64,000 nt of DNA from the NCBI GenBank assembly GCA_014529385.2, contig CM043971.1, forward strand, positions 88,551,340 to 88,615,339. Reading direction: 5' to 3'. The notes below the pieces were generated by a model that saw only the letters and a program-made list of their open reading frames with translations, was not told where the DNA came from and did not search any database. Positions 49,114 to 60,724 of the stretch are shown here, piece after piece. Numbering within the stretch: position 1 is the stretch's first letter; every line of letters begins with the position of its first letter. The position numbers and the translations under genes are program-made. The DNA comes from Adiantum capillus-veneris (lineage: Eukaryota > Streptophyta > Polypodiopsida > Polypodiales > Pteridaceae).

Positions 49114-49404
49114 CTGAAATTAAAGAACAAGAACACTTAATGCAAACACAACAATAGACATGATTTTTACATTGTCTACCCTAAGGTTTTATTAGATACC
49201 AAAATCCATCTATGATCTACTCATTAATAGAAAGAAAGTCAAATTAAAATCCTGACTCTTTTTTATGCTACACTCTCTCTTAGTCTCAATACCATGGAGT
49301 TCAACTAGATTTAAGTCAACTAATAACTACTACTTGTTGTTAAAGGTATGCTTGAAGTGTATAAGGCTTAACCAATGCTCTAGTGTAGAATGGGTATTTA
49401 GGTC

Positions 49405-49480
49405 TCAAGGTCTACCACTTATCCAAGCAAAGATCCATTTAGATATGGAAACCCAATTTTTCTTAATATAATGATATAGA
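49405..49480. repeat. Isolated minus-orientation repeat copy
   Basis: One core copy (aaggtctaccacttatcc, about 49409-49426) lies in reverse orientation between the phosphatase exon and the long plus-oriented array, marking an orientation switch. Confidence 0.7.
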
Positions 49481-52400
49481 GTGGACAAGTGGTGAATCCT
49501 GAGACCAAGCCACTCATGCTACTAGGGATAATAGGTTGGACAAGTGGTGGACCTTGAATGTAAACCCCCCATGTACAAAGTATCAGGGGTTTTGGGTATT
49601 TCAATGGACTCTAGCATCTTGGAAACATGGTGGAGCTTACTTCTCTCCATGTTTCAATGGAGTCTATCTTGGATAAATGGTGGAGCATCATTCTCTCCAT
49701 GTTTCAATGGAGCCTACCTTGGACAAGTGGTGCATGTTTGTTTCTCTCTATGTTTGAACAGATCTAGCTTGGACAAGTGGTGGACCTTGGAACAAAATCC
49801 CCATGTAAAACATATCATGGACATTACAAGTGGTGAGAAAAAATACCATTCAATATATAACCTTATAGGTTGGAAAAGTGGTGGACCTTAACACCCAATT
49901 ATTATTAATATAATGACATAGAGTGGACAAGTGGTGAATCTTGCGACCAAACCTACTAGGAAAAGTACGTTGGACAAGTGGTGGACCTTGAATGCAAACC
50001 CCCCATGTACAAAATATTACTCATGCTACTAGGAATAATTTGGTATTAAGGTCCATGTTTCAATGGAGCCTAGCTTGGAAAAGTGGTGGACCTTTGTTTC
50101 TCTCTATGTTTCAATAGAATTTTCTTGGACAAGTGGTGAACCTTGGAACAAAACCCCCATGTAAAGCATGTCATGGGCATTACAAGTGGTGAGAAAAAAT
50201 ACCATTCAAGGTATAACCTTATAGGCTGGACAAGTGGTGGACCTTAGCACCCAATTCCTCTTATTATAATGACATATAGTGGAAAAGTGGTGAATTGTGA
50301 GACCAAACCTACTAGGGATAATAGGTTGGAGAAATGGTTGACCTTGAATGTAAATCACCCATGTACAAAATATCATGGGTTTTGCGTATTTCAATGGAGC
50401 CTAGCATCTTGGAGACATGGTGGAACTTACTTCTCTCCATGTTTTAATGGAGCCTATCTAGGAGAAATGGTGGAGGTTCCTTCTCTCCATGTTTCAATGG
50501 AGCCTAGCTTGGACAAGTCGTGGACCTTTGTTTCTCTCTATGTTTGAATATGGTTAGCTTGGACAAGTGGTGGATCTTGGAATGAAACTCCCATGTAAAA
50601 CATATCATGGGCATTTCAAGTGGCGAGAAAGGATACCATTTAAGATATAACCTTATAGGTTGGACAAGTGGTGGACTTTAACACAATATAATGACATAGA
50701 GTGTACAAGTGGTGAATCTTGAAACCAAACCACTCATGCTACTAGGGATAATAGGTTAAACAAGTGGTGGGCCTTGAAATAAAACCCCCTAGAGTGTTTC
50801 AATGGATCCTAGCTTGGAAACATGGTAAAGCTTGCTTCTCTCCATGTTTCAATGCAGCCTATCTTGGATAAATGGTGCAGCATCATTCTCTCCATGTTTC
50901 AATGGAGCCTAGATTGGACAAGTGGTGGACCTTTGTTTCTCTCTATGTTTAAATAGAGTTATCTTGGAAAAGTGGTGGACCTTGGAACAAAAACCCCATG
51001 TAAAACATATCATGGGCATTACAAGTGGTGAGAAAAAATACCATTCAATATATAACCTTATAGGTTGGACAAGTGGTGGACCTTAACACCCAATTATTCT
51101 TAATATAATGACATAGAGTGGATAAGTGGTGAAATTGGGACCAAACCTACTAGGGAAATAGGTTGGACAAGTGGTGGACCTTGAATGTAAACGCCCCATG
51201 TACAAAATATCACTCATGCTACTAGAAATAATTTGGTATTAAGGTCCATGTTTCAATGCAGCCTAGCTTGGAAAAGTGGTGGACCTTTGTTTCTCTCTAT
51301 GTTTCAATAGATTTATCTTGGATAAGTGGTGTACCTTGGAACAAAACCCCCATGTAAATCATGTCATGGGCATTACAAGTGGTGAGAAAAAATACCATTC
51401 AAGCTATAACATTATAGGTTGGACAAGTGGTGGACCTTAACACCTAATTCCTCTTAATATAATGACATAGAGTGGACAAGTGGTGAATCATGAGACCAAA
51501 CCTACTAGGGATAATAGGTTGGACAAGTGGTGAACCTTGAATGTAAACCCCCCATGTACAAAAAATTATGGGTATTGGGTATTTCAATGGAGCCTAGCAA
51601 CTTGGAGACATGGTGGAGCTTATTTCTCTCCATGTTTCAATGGAGCCTATCTAGGAGAAACAGTGGAGGTTCCTTCTCTCCATGTTTCAATGAGCCTAGC
51701 TTGGACAAGTGGTGGACCTTTCTTTCTCTATATGTTTTAATAGAGTTAGCTTGGACAAGTGGTGGACCTTGGAATGAAACCCCCATGTAAAACATATCAT
51801 GGGCATTTCAAGTGGTGAGAAAGGATACTATTTAAAATATAACCTTATAGGCTGGACAAGTGGTGGACTTTAACACATATTTCTTCTTAATATAATGACA
51901 TAGAGTGTACAAGTGGTGAATCTTGAGACCAAACCACTCTTGCTACTAGGGATAATAGGTTGGACAAGTGGTGGACCTTGAATGTAAACCCCTCATGTAC
52001 AAAATTATGGGTTTAGGGTATTTCAATGGAGCCTAGCTTGGAGACATGGTGGAGATTGCTTCTCTCAATGTTTCAATGGAACCTATCTTGGAGAAATGGT
52101 GGATCATCCTTCTCTCCATGTTTCAATGGAGCCTATCTTGGACAAGTGGTGGATGGAGTTAGCTTGGACAAGTGGTGGGTCTTGGAACAAAACCCCTTTG
52201 TAAAACATAGCATGGACATTACAAGTGATGAGGAAAAATATCATTCAAGATATAACCTTATAGGTTGGAAAAGTGGTGATGGACCTTGATAAGTGGTGAA
52301 GGATACCATTTAAGATATACCCTTATAGGTTGGACTAGTGGTGGACCTTAACACCCAGTTATTCTTAATATAATGACATAGAGTGGATAAGTGGTGAATC

Positions 52401-52930
52401 TTAAGACCAAATCACTCATGCTACTAGGTATAATACGTTAGAGAAGTGGTAGACCTTGAATGCAAACACCCCATGTACAAAATATCATGGTTTTAGGGTG
52501 TTTCAATGGAGCCTAGAATCTCGGAGACATGGTAGATCTTGATTCTTTCCATGTTTGAATGGCACCTATCTTGGAAAAATGATGGAGGTTACTTCTCTCC
52601 ATACTTCAACGGAGCCTAGCTTTGACAAGTGGTGAACCTTTGCTTCTCTCTATGTTTGAATAGAGTTAGCTTGGACAAGTGGTGGACCTTTGCTTCTCTC
52701 TATGTTTGAATAGAGTTAGCTTGGACAAGTGGTGGACCTTGGAATGAAACCCCCGTGTAAAACATATCATGGGCATTTCAAGTGGTGAGAAAGGATACCA
52801 TTTAAGATATAACCTTATAGGTTGGACAAGTGGTGGACCTTAATACATAGTTCTTCTTAATATAATGACATAGAGTGTACAAGTGGTGTATCTTGAGACC
52901 AAAACACTCGTGCTACTAGGGATCCTAGCT
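49480..52930. repeat. Minisatellite array with about 1.19 kb higher-order period
   Basis: The landmark ccttata followed by ggttggac occurs at 49861, 50217, 50651, 51056, 51410 (cattata), 51843, 52256, 52321 and 52813. Spacings 356, 434, 405, 354, 433, 413 show three subunit lengths repeating in order, so 49861-51056, 50217-51410 and 50651-51843 are each about 1193 bp apart. A marker phrase actcatgctactag with aataatttggtattaag occurs only near 50030 and 51215. Each subunit contains several ttggacaagtggtggacc cores. Nothing in it looks coding. Confidence 0.9.
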
Positions 52931-53330
52931 TGGACAAGTGGTGGACCTTGGAAAAAAGTCCCCCTGTACAACATAGATGAGTTTTTTCATGTTTTAATGG
53001 AAGAGAGATTCGACAAATGGTGGAGCTTGCTTATCTCCATGTGGATTTTAGAACTAGCTTGGACAAGTGGTGGAGCTTTGCTTTTTTACTCTTCATAATA
53101 CAATGATGTATAGGTTGGTTACATGGTGAATCTTAAGGCCAAACCTCCCATCTTACTAGAGATGATAGGTTGGACAAGTGGTCAACCTTCTATCATTTCT
53201 CCATGCCTATAATTAGACAATTAGTAGAACTAGCATCTTTCTATGTTGTCTAGAGCTGAGCTTGGACAAGTAGTGGACCTTGCTACTCTCTTCCCTTGGA
53301 TTATTAGTTTGAAGACTCATTATATATACT
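52931..53330. repeat. Edge of the plus-oriented array
   Basis: Diverged core copies continue to about 53280 and closely resemble 47030-47480 (phrases with ggttggttacatggtgaatcttaagg occur in both), so the two array edges are duplicates flanking the 48-49 kb exon region and the higher-order block. Confidence 0.75.
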
Positions 53331-53999
53331 TGCTTAGATCTATATAATTACTCATTAGTTAGGTTACAAGTGGGTATGTAATTTGTTAGCCTCAAGGGAC
53401 TTTGAATATTGAATAGTAAGACCAAGTGCTGGTTTGAAGATCTTTTGCTTATCTAAACTAGACTCTAACTCAATAATAAGTTTCATAAGTTCCACGAATT
53501 GTCCTATCTAGGCTCCAAAAGAGTCTTAATTGGTTTGTGCTAGATTATAACTTCCTTGATGGGGTAGAATCCTAGAAAAATGAGGCACTATAAGTTTTAC
53601 CTTAGCTCAAATGGATTTTTCACTTAAACTCGACTGCAATTTGGCTATCTAGTCTTTGTCTCGATGGAGTTTAACACTAGATACATAGTAGTGATATTTA
53701 AGCTTCATGTCTCTTCACTTGATCGAGATATGAGACCATACTTTCAAGGTCACCACTTGTCTTACCTAAAGACCAATGTGAGACATGGGAGCAAGAAAGC
53801 CATCCGATATTGTTTTAAGGACTATTACATAGGCAATCAATAACTTAAGTAAAGAAAAAAAACTTGGATCTTTCACAATTAATAACTTAAGTAAAGCCAA
53901 AAAGACTTGGATCTTTGACAGTTTTTTTCAAACTAAAAAAGCACAATCTCATGCTAACAAAACTATAAATCACAATTGAAAGGTTTGAACAAGAAAAAG
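53331..53999. other. Gene-free stretch
   Basis: No core repeat and no coding recognised. It lies at the point where array orientation changes from plus (left) to minus (right). Confidence 0.5.
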
Positions 54000-54173
54000 A
54001 TCAACAATCTTAATAAGAGGATACTTTTCATTTCATTTGATGATTACAAACTAAAATAAAGTCTCTCAAGAAATTGATAAACAAAAAATGTAGGTGACTG
54101 CTTCATTATTTTGAGCAAAAATATCAAAATCTCTATTGATTGAGCTCCATCTAGTAGTATCCTTTGTAAGATC
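54000..54173 (-). other. Probable 3' untranslated exon of the 54-55 kb gene
   Basis: A canonical small intron (54266-54174, 93 nt; donor gtacta, acceptor ccttcttgcag) starts one base after the stop codon of the upstream exon. The exon beyond it therefore lies wholly in the 3' UTR. Its left end is not determined. Confidence 0.5.
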
Positions 54174-54267
54174 CTGCAAGAAGGAATAAAAAGAAAGATT
54201 TGTTAGATACCATGCACATGAGTGTTCAAGCATGTGTATCAAGAATATATGACATGTCACTAGTACC

Positions 54268-55466
54268 TTAGGGTTGCTTTCTATCCAGCCTTAGAAGATT
54301 GTTCTCAGCTTTCACCTTATTTATATAAGCCTTTGCTGTGGTTGCCTTCAAAACTCCTTTTGTGTTACAACCCAATTGCCTAGCTAAAGTGGTCAATTGT
54401 GACGCCTTCATGCTTTCAATGGGTGTACGCTCCTTTGCCAAGATCTCTTGTATTTGGGCTCTTCTCATTTCATTGCGGTGGCTTGTGTCACTTGCATCTT
54501 CAATGATAGTTTCATCTCTGTCACCTTTTGCAGGTGGTATTCTTCTTGTAAAGAACACCTTAGCTGACCAAACATCATTTTTCTGCTTCCAATACTCCAT
54601 GATTTGTTTGTATTCACTATCATTTGTCACTATAGGTTGTCCATAACGATTAGAAGCAATTAAATCACGCACATCCCTTCTCTCATCAAGCTGAATCAAG
54701 TATGGCAGTAGCTCCTCCAAGAGCATATTGTCAACCATCTTCTCAGCATCAAATTGTGGTGGAAAAATGCAATTGTTTGCTGGTGAAATACATCCCTTGT
54801 AAGGAGAGTCATCAATAAGCACTGTTCTTTGTGGATCACATTCAAACCCCATGGCAATTTTGGCTAGAGGCTTGAACATTGCCTCAACGTTTGGATTGTC
54901 GGGTCTAAACAATTTTTGAGTTTGAGCGGTGTAGCAAACATCTTGCGACCAAATTGCAAAGAAAGGCAATGTATCCTCAGCTAAGTTGTTTAGTGCTGCA
55001 AGGATTTGATACACATTATTCCTAGTAGCTGTCGACCAAATTGCAACATTAAACCTTTGTAAAATAGTCTTCAAGAATTGGATGCAACCTGGCCTGAGTA
55101 TAATATATCTTTTTGAATCCATTTGCACTGAGTTGTGGTGTGAGGATGGTTGAGGGGAACGTTTCAACAATAGACCATTTAAATCCAATATAATTGTAAG
55201 CATGGATTTCTCAACATCTACGCTACATGACGTAGTACCAATTGGCAATAGCTCGTGAGTGGACTTTTCAGTCTCTTTTGATGTATGTTGCATTTTTGAA
55301 GCATCGATTTCTTGGTTCTCATTATTGGAAGCTTGCTCAAGTTGCACAACACTAGACTCTAGTATAGAAATATCATCCATCTTGGGCACTTTAGAAACCA
55401 TAGAATCTATGGATTCTATAGTTGTTGACTGAACCATAGGAGCGTTATCCATCCCAGTTTGTGAAT
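54268..55466 (-). CDS. FCP1/NIF-type HAD phosphatase-like protein with SAP-like tail
   Basis: One exon begins after a clear acceptor (tgttttcttag, ending 55467). The first ATG is at 55452, giving 394 residues to TAA at 54270-54268. Residues 1-80 are acidic, low in order and Ser/Glu-rich. The HAD domain spans about 85-255: motif I TIILDLNGLLLKR (Asp90 as nucleophile, Asn where the second Asp of DxDGT is usual), motif II VAIWSTATRNNV, motif III/IV RTVLIDDSPYKG (Asp214-Asp215). Residues 340-385 (ESMKASQLTTLARQLGCNTK, then GVLKATTAKAYINKV) look like a SAP-type helix-turn-helix for DNA binding, a weak call. The exon opens with two bases of a codon, so an upstream exon is also possible, adding residues before Met1. 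Family members dephosphorylate nuclear proteins; the altered motif I leaves activity uncertain. Confidence 0.75.
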
Positions 55467-55469
55467 CTA

Positions 55470-56108
55470 AGAAAACACACACACAAATGGTATCTCAAAA
55501 CCACTAGAATTTTATTCACCATATTTATATGTAGAACTCCTAGTAAGAAATTTATTTAAGGTAAAGTCGTTGTTAGAATCCTTGCAACCATTTTCAGCAT
55601 TCGTACACCAAACACCACTTGTCTAAAATACAATCTACTAACTCAACATTTTCCATCCTACACTTTATTAAAGATGAGTACTTAAAGTGAAAACTAAAAG
55701 CCACCCTTGTTGAGGAAACATGGATACAAGGTCCACCAAATGTCCAACCTAGACTACAAGAAAATAATTAGAGATTTGGCTTAGATTTGGATTCAAAGGC
55801 CACCACTTATTCAAGTAAGATAACTCCACTTGTTTAAGACAGTAATGTTTGAAGCCCCACCACTTGTCCAACCTAGACATTGATTAAATTTTGGTAAGAT
55901 TTATCACAAATCTAGAGTAGAATCAAGATTCTATGGCCAAGGTAGTCAAATATGTTAGACAACACACAAAGCATAAGAGCACTCTAGATTCTCGTTGAGC
56001 ATAAACTAAACAATAATCAAATGTTATATTCACTTGAGATTTCATCCATGAAAAATGAAAATGATGCATGTACTTGAGATTTCCATCCATGTACAATACT
56101 TTACAATG
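55470..56108. other. Interval between SET exon and phosphatase exon
   Basis: It contains a few scattered minus-oriented core repeats (near 55720, 55800, 55858) and no coding. A good donor-like site (gtaaagta, around 56104) follows the SET stop codon, so a 3' UTR intron or read-through splicing is conceivable. Confidence 0.4.
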
Positions 56109-56665
56109 TCAAGTAAAGTTATAGTCAGCAAACAACTCTTCTCCTGCTTCAACTTGACAAATAGTCTCAATGCATACATGGCCATATTCTTCTGACTTGA
56201 TGTGTGAAGAGGTGCATTTATGCCAAGGTGGCAAATTTGGATCAAATGTATAGCGTACGTTGGGACAGACATTTGTACTGTGAGAACTATTTATATAGCC
56301 CGACACGTTTCCTTCTTCTACACAACCAATAATGTATGATTGATCTTCCTCTTCTTCTATGTTTGGATCCTCTAGAAGAGAATATTTATAAGCTCTTGGA
56401 AATATTTTGCATATCTTTTTCCAGTCTTGAAATCTATACTTATGCCCTCCATAGTTTAGAATAGTCAAACCACTTTCCAGGGTAGTATGCACAAATAGCC
56501 CATAACCAGCTCCTTCAATACATGAAAGTCGCACTTCAAAATCCACACCGTTAATATGGAAAATTACATCTTTGGGAATAGGAAAAGTTGGTGTCCCAAA
56601 AGGATCTTCATGCCAATCATAGTGTGAAATACATCTAGATTTTATATCACTTAACTCCTTTGTGT
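56109..56665 (-). CDS. SET-domain exon (last exon of the ParB/MTase-like gene)
   Basis: The exon follows a strong acceptor (ttcttctttttgcag, ending 56666). Joined to the donor at 59262 the reading frame continues without a break (one base plus ACACAAAG), ending at TGA 56111-56109. It encodes about 185 residues. SET landmarks in order: SCIEGAGYGLFVHTTLESG (GxGxF-type start), LNYGGHKY (YxG), GYINSSHSTNVCPNVRY (position of RFINHSCxPN, diverged), VEAGEELFADYNF (GEEL-xxDY, catalytic Tyr kept). There is no ATG at the exon start, so it cannot be a gene by itself. SET domains methylate lysines on histones and other proteins using S-adenosylmethionine (family knowledge). The altered NHSC block makes substrate and activity uncertain. 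Confidence 0.75.
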
Positions 56666-56859
56666 CTGCAAAAAGAAGAAAATATTATGCATAAAATAAT
56701 GACAATATCAAAGAAAGATATCATTATTTTATAGTCCAATAGGTCCATTGTATGGAAGACTTAGAGTGCCTCTTACATGGTGCCTCCAAGGTTTCCAAAA
56801 AATAAAATCATTGGAAAAAAAAGGCCACTGTGTCTCCAATCTATTGCCCATTTGAAGCA

Positions 56860-58745
56860 TAGAGAGAACCAAGGTCCACCACTTGTCCAAGCTAGACATG
56901 GAGCATTGACACAAGATCCAACACTTATCCAAGAACCCTATAGTATATGTGGTAACATGGGATGCATTGATGCAACAAAAGTAGTCTAGCCTCCTCATCC
57001 ATCTCTTTTTTCTTGTAGCCTAGAGGGATTAGTTTCAAGGTCTATCACTAGTCAAAAACTACACATAGAACATTGATACAAGGTTCCACCACATGTGAAA
57101 CCTATCATCTCTAGTAGCATGGATGGTTTGATATCAAGGTTCATCGCGTGTCCTACCTATACTCTATTGTAGCATATAGATTCTGGTTTGGTGGTACTAC
57201 ACTTGTCCAAACTTGGCTTGTTGTTGATATCTGGAGGTAATCAAGGGTCCTCCACTTGTCCAAGTTAGGCATATAAAACAATTGCAAGGTCCACCATGTG
57301 TACAACATATGATTGATTATAGCATGCATGGTCTTATTTCATGGGCAACCATCTTCTCTCCAACATGTGTCCAACCTCGGCTCCATTGAAGCATGGAGAG
57401 AAGCAAGGTCCACCACTTATCAAAGCTATTATTTTCTCCCAGTGCTTTCAAAACCCATAATACGTTGTACATGGGGGGGGGGATTCTTGTTTCAAGGTCC
57501 ACCCCTTGGCTAAGATTGGATCCATTGAAACATAAAGAGAAGCAAGCTCTACCATTTGTCCAAGCTAGGAGCCATTGAAACATGAAAACCCCATAATATG
57601 TTGTATACGAGGGGTGTTTTTCAAGGTCTACCACTTGTCTAAGCTATGGTCCATTGGAACATGGAGAGAAGCAAAGCTCCACCACTTTTCTAAGCTAGGA
57701 TCCATTGAAACATGGAGAGAAGCAAGCTCCATTGTTTGTCTAAGCTAGGCTCCATTGGAACAAGGAGAAAACAAGCTCCACCACTTGCCTATTATTGCAT
57801 AGAGATTCTGGTTTGAAGGTCCACCACTTGTCCAACCTTGCCTTCATGTATGGAGATAATCAAGAGTGCAATGCTTCTCTAAGCTAGGGACATAAAAGAG
57901 TTTCAAGGTCCACTACATATACGATCTATGATGGGTTGTAGCATGGGAGGTTTCATTTTAAGGTTGACCACTTCTCCAGCTCCGCTTGTCCAACCTCAGA
58001 TCCATTGAAGAATGGAGAATAAAGGTGTACCAACTCTCCAAAATAGGCAGGACAATCTCTATAAAACCCATGAATTGTTAATATATGCTATGCTGTGGAG
58101 TTTTGTTTGAAGTTCCACTCCTTATCCAAGCTACAATCCATTGAAGCATGGAACTAAGTAAGATATATCTCTAGTCCAAGATAGGATCCATTGAAACATA
58201 GAGAGAATCAAGGTCCACCACTTGTCCAAGCTATGCATGGGTAATTGATATAAGGACCACTACGTTTTCACCTATACTATGCTCTATCATGGATGGTTTC
58301 ATATCCTACCAATTTTCCAACCTATTTAGTAGGTTGTATTATGGGGGTTTGGTTTCAAGGTACTTCACTTGTCTGAGGTGGGTTCCATTGAACCATGGAG
58401 AGAAACTATGTCTACCACTTGTCCGAAATATGCTCCTTTAAAACATAAAAACAAGGTCCACCACTTGTCCAAGCTAAAGTTTCTCTCCATTGAAGCATGG
58501 AGAGAAACAAGGTCTACCACCTGTCCAAAATATGCTCCATTGAAACATAAAAGCAAGGTCCACCACTTGTCCAAGCTAATATAACAAATGGGTGTTGGTT
58601 ACAAGGTGTACCACACTTGTCTAAACTAGTCTTCATGCAAGGTCTACCACATGTCCAAGCTATATGAGCTTGTTTTGAAGGTCTACCACACCTCTTGAAA
58701 TTAGGATCCATGTAAGGTCCACCTTTTGTCAAGCTATGCATTTAA
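56860..58745. repeat. Minisatellite array inside intron 2 (minus orientation)
   Basis: Core copies read ggtccaccacttgtccaa on plus, the reverse of the 46-53 kb arrays, interleaved with ctccattgaaacatggagag phrases. They fill the middle of the 2596 bp intron between 59262 and 56665, densest at 57240-58730. A run of nine G is at about 57472-57481. Open frames across it (LDKWWT, GQVVD repeats) are repeat artefacts. Confidence 0.9.
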
Positions 58746-59261
58746 TGAGTACTAAAACTAAGTAAATTGCAGTACTTAAATACCTTTCCAAGCTCATTAA
58801 GATTTTGGTCTCTAAGGCCGGCCACCACCACATGTCTAATCTATGCTCTAATTGATTACTTATGCTATTTCTCTCAAAGTCCAAACATAAGCTCCCTTCT
58901 AGCAAGGTTAGTTTAAATTTAGGCTCCAGCACCTGTCTAAGCTAGGTTCAATTTATGAAGCATCACCATTTAACCATGCTACGATCTAATGTATCATATC
59001 AAGGGGGTATTGATAAAAGGTCCAAAACTTATTGAGTTCAAGCTCTTAAGTAATTAAGTCTTTGTGAGTATTAAATGTTTTAGTTTTAGTCTACAGATCC
59101 ACCATTCAAAAACTCAAGTAATTTACTATTTACATTCAAACCTTGAATGCTTGAGATAAAAAATACAAGCTCAATCAATACTATATAAAGCAAAATCTAA
59201 CATTAAGAGTATCAAATCAGTAACAAGAAACACTAACATGCACAAGAAACTCAAAACATAC
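58746..59261. other. Intron 2, part next to the MTase-like exon
   Basis: Donor side of the 2596 bp intron; mostly single-copy AT-rich DNA without coding and with few repeat cores. Confidence 0.5.
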
Positions 59262-60640
59262 GTGTCTCCATTTCCAAAAAGTCCTCCATTGACAGAGGAT
59301 GGTGTTGTTGTTGTTCTTCTTCTCTTTGTGGAGAGCACTCCTCTGTAACAGGCACAATGTCGCCTGATTGCGAAGTGGATTGTTGAAGTCCAGCCCATTT
59401 TTCTATATCTTCATGAGACTTAACAAAGTCTAGCAGCATGGTCTCCATGCTTTTTGCCTCCTCCACACTATCAATTAAGCAGATGACTTCTTTTTTCTGT
59501 TGTATTCCTTCTTGTGCAACCAAGGAGCCATCACCAAAAACATCAACAAGCTTGCGGTCTTCAAAACAATATGTACGAATGTAGTGCTTGACCAAAGCTC
59601 TTTTTTTGGCCTCCAAATATTGCAAATCTGACATATCGTTATCTGCTACTTGAAGAAGAGAACAATCAATTGGCATGGGATGTTCCTCTGATCTTCTTCT
59701 CAGGTCTTCAAATGCATTGCCTTGTCCCAAGAAGGCAATAACTGTTAGGAATTGAATTGCTCCTTTGCAAGGAGCTGATGGAAAGTGATGCAATGCACCA
59801 CAACAATGGTAGCTCAAATTATCTCCCATGGCGTGAAAGGCACATTGCAATTTTGTGAAGTTAGTGAAATCCACAAATGCAAGAAAGACAAATCCAGGAT
59901 CTGTTGACCCTCCAGCAATAGCCAAGATCCCATCCAAAGCATTGTTAAATGTCTCCTCACTCCACTTCAAATTGCCTCCAACGTTTTTTGTCATATCTAA
60001 AACACATAAGCCAATAGGCACTTTATTATTGAAGTGGCGCATCAAGTAGAGATTGCCTTCCATTTGTAGGCTCACCACATAGATTGACCATGGCAAATCT
60101 CTAGGCTCAGTTTTCTCCTTTTGAAGGTGAATTGCCCATTGCATGTATTTTATTGCTCCATCTGGAAAAGCCATTTTCTTTGTTCCACGCGTCAAACTAG
60201 ATCTGATCCATTCCTCGCATAGCATTAAAATTGTTTTATAAACAACATCATTGATGTTATACATTTTGACCACCTCCTCCCAGTCTTTACATGGTGAAGA
60301 CTCATTCAAATTGTTGAAGCCTTCAAGAAGTGCATCTTGAATCAATTTGTCTTGCTTCAACTGCTTGATTCGATCATACATGTCAGTTGCATCACCATCC
60401 TTTGCACTCTTTGACAGTAAAATCTTCTCATCTCTAATCTCTTCTTGAATAGTCTTTACCTCTGATTCCTCAAGGCCACAAAGTATCTAAATACAGTTGT
60501 TGGGGGTTTCTTATTCTCCTCTTCTAGATTTTCAATGATTTCTATCCAGCAATCATAAACTAAATCAGAGTAGGTGACCATGTGTGCCTGTTTAGCAATC
60601 CAACTTGCTGCTGCACTCATTCTTGCCAATCGAAGAAAAC
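59262..60640 (-). CDS. DNA-methyltransferase-like exon, with apparent frameshift
   Basis: The exon lies between acceptor atttcttttcag (ending 60641) and donor gtatgt (59261-59256). The first part reads FLRLARMSAAASWIAKQAHM to a stop at 60458. A second frame, open from 60486, reads GLEESEVKTIQEEIRDEK and on through the rest of the exon. The two join smoothly if one base is missing near 60473-60476 (ggcc). In the second part, GLCVLDMTKN followed by W, a long helix and GFVFLAFVD resembles motif IV and strand 5 of beta-class N6-adenine/N4-cytosine DNA methyltransferases, with DPPY replaced. KLVDVFGDGSLVAQEGIQQK and VICLID resemble the cofactor motif I (DPFxGSGT...ALxxGR..IGIE). Loss of DPPY suggests a non-catalytic relative. 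The last codon is split after one base, matching the SET exon. Confidence 0.6.
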
Positions 60641-60724
60641 CTGAAAAGAAATAGAGAAATAATTAAACTATTGAGCAAGATTTGTTAATTAAACACTATC
60701 AAAAAGACAAAGAAAATAACTTAC
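60641..60724 (-). other. 84 nt intron between ParB-like and MTase-like exons
   Basis: GT-AG intron, donor gtaagt at 60724, acceptor ttcttttcag at 60641. Reading through it hits a stop. The donor leaves phase 0 while the downstream coding frame expects one carried base, a mismatch that suggests a one-base loss near the junction or an alternative donor (for example within CATGCATCTC, a weak site). Confidence 0.65.

Noticed and set aside
49544-49891. Open frames across the minisatellite arrays (115 codons here; similar at 46042, 50269, 51527, 52026, 58369, 62546, 62988)
   Set aside because: The core is 18-21 bp and lacks stops in several frames, so all copies yield the same LDKWWT, AWTSGGP or GQVVD peptides on whichever frame. 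No start context, no conserved frame between copies and no splice pattern.
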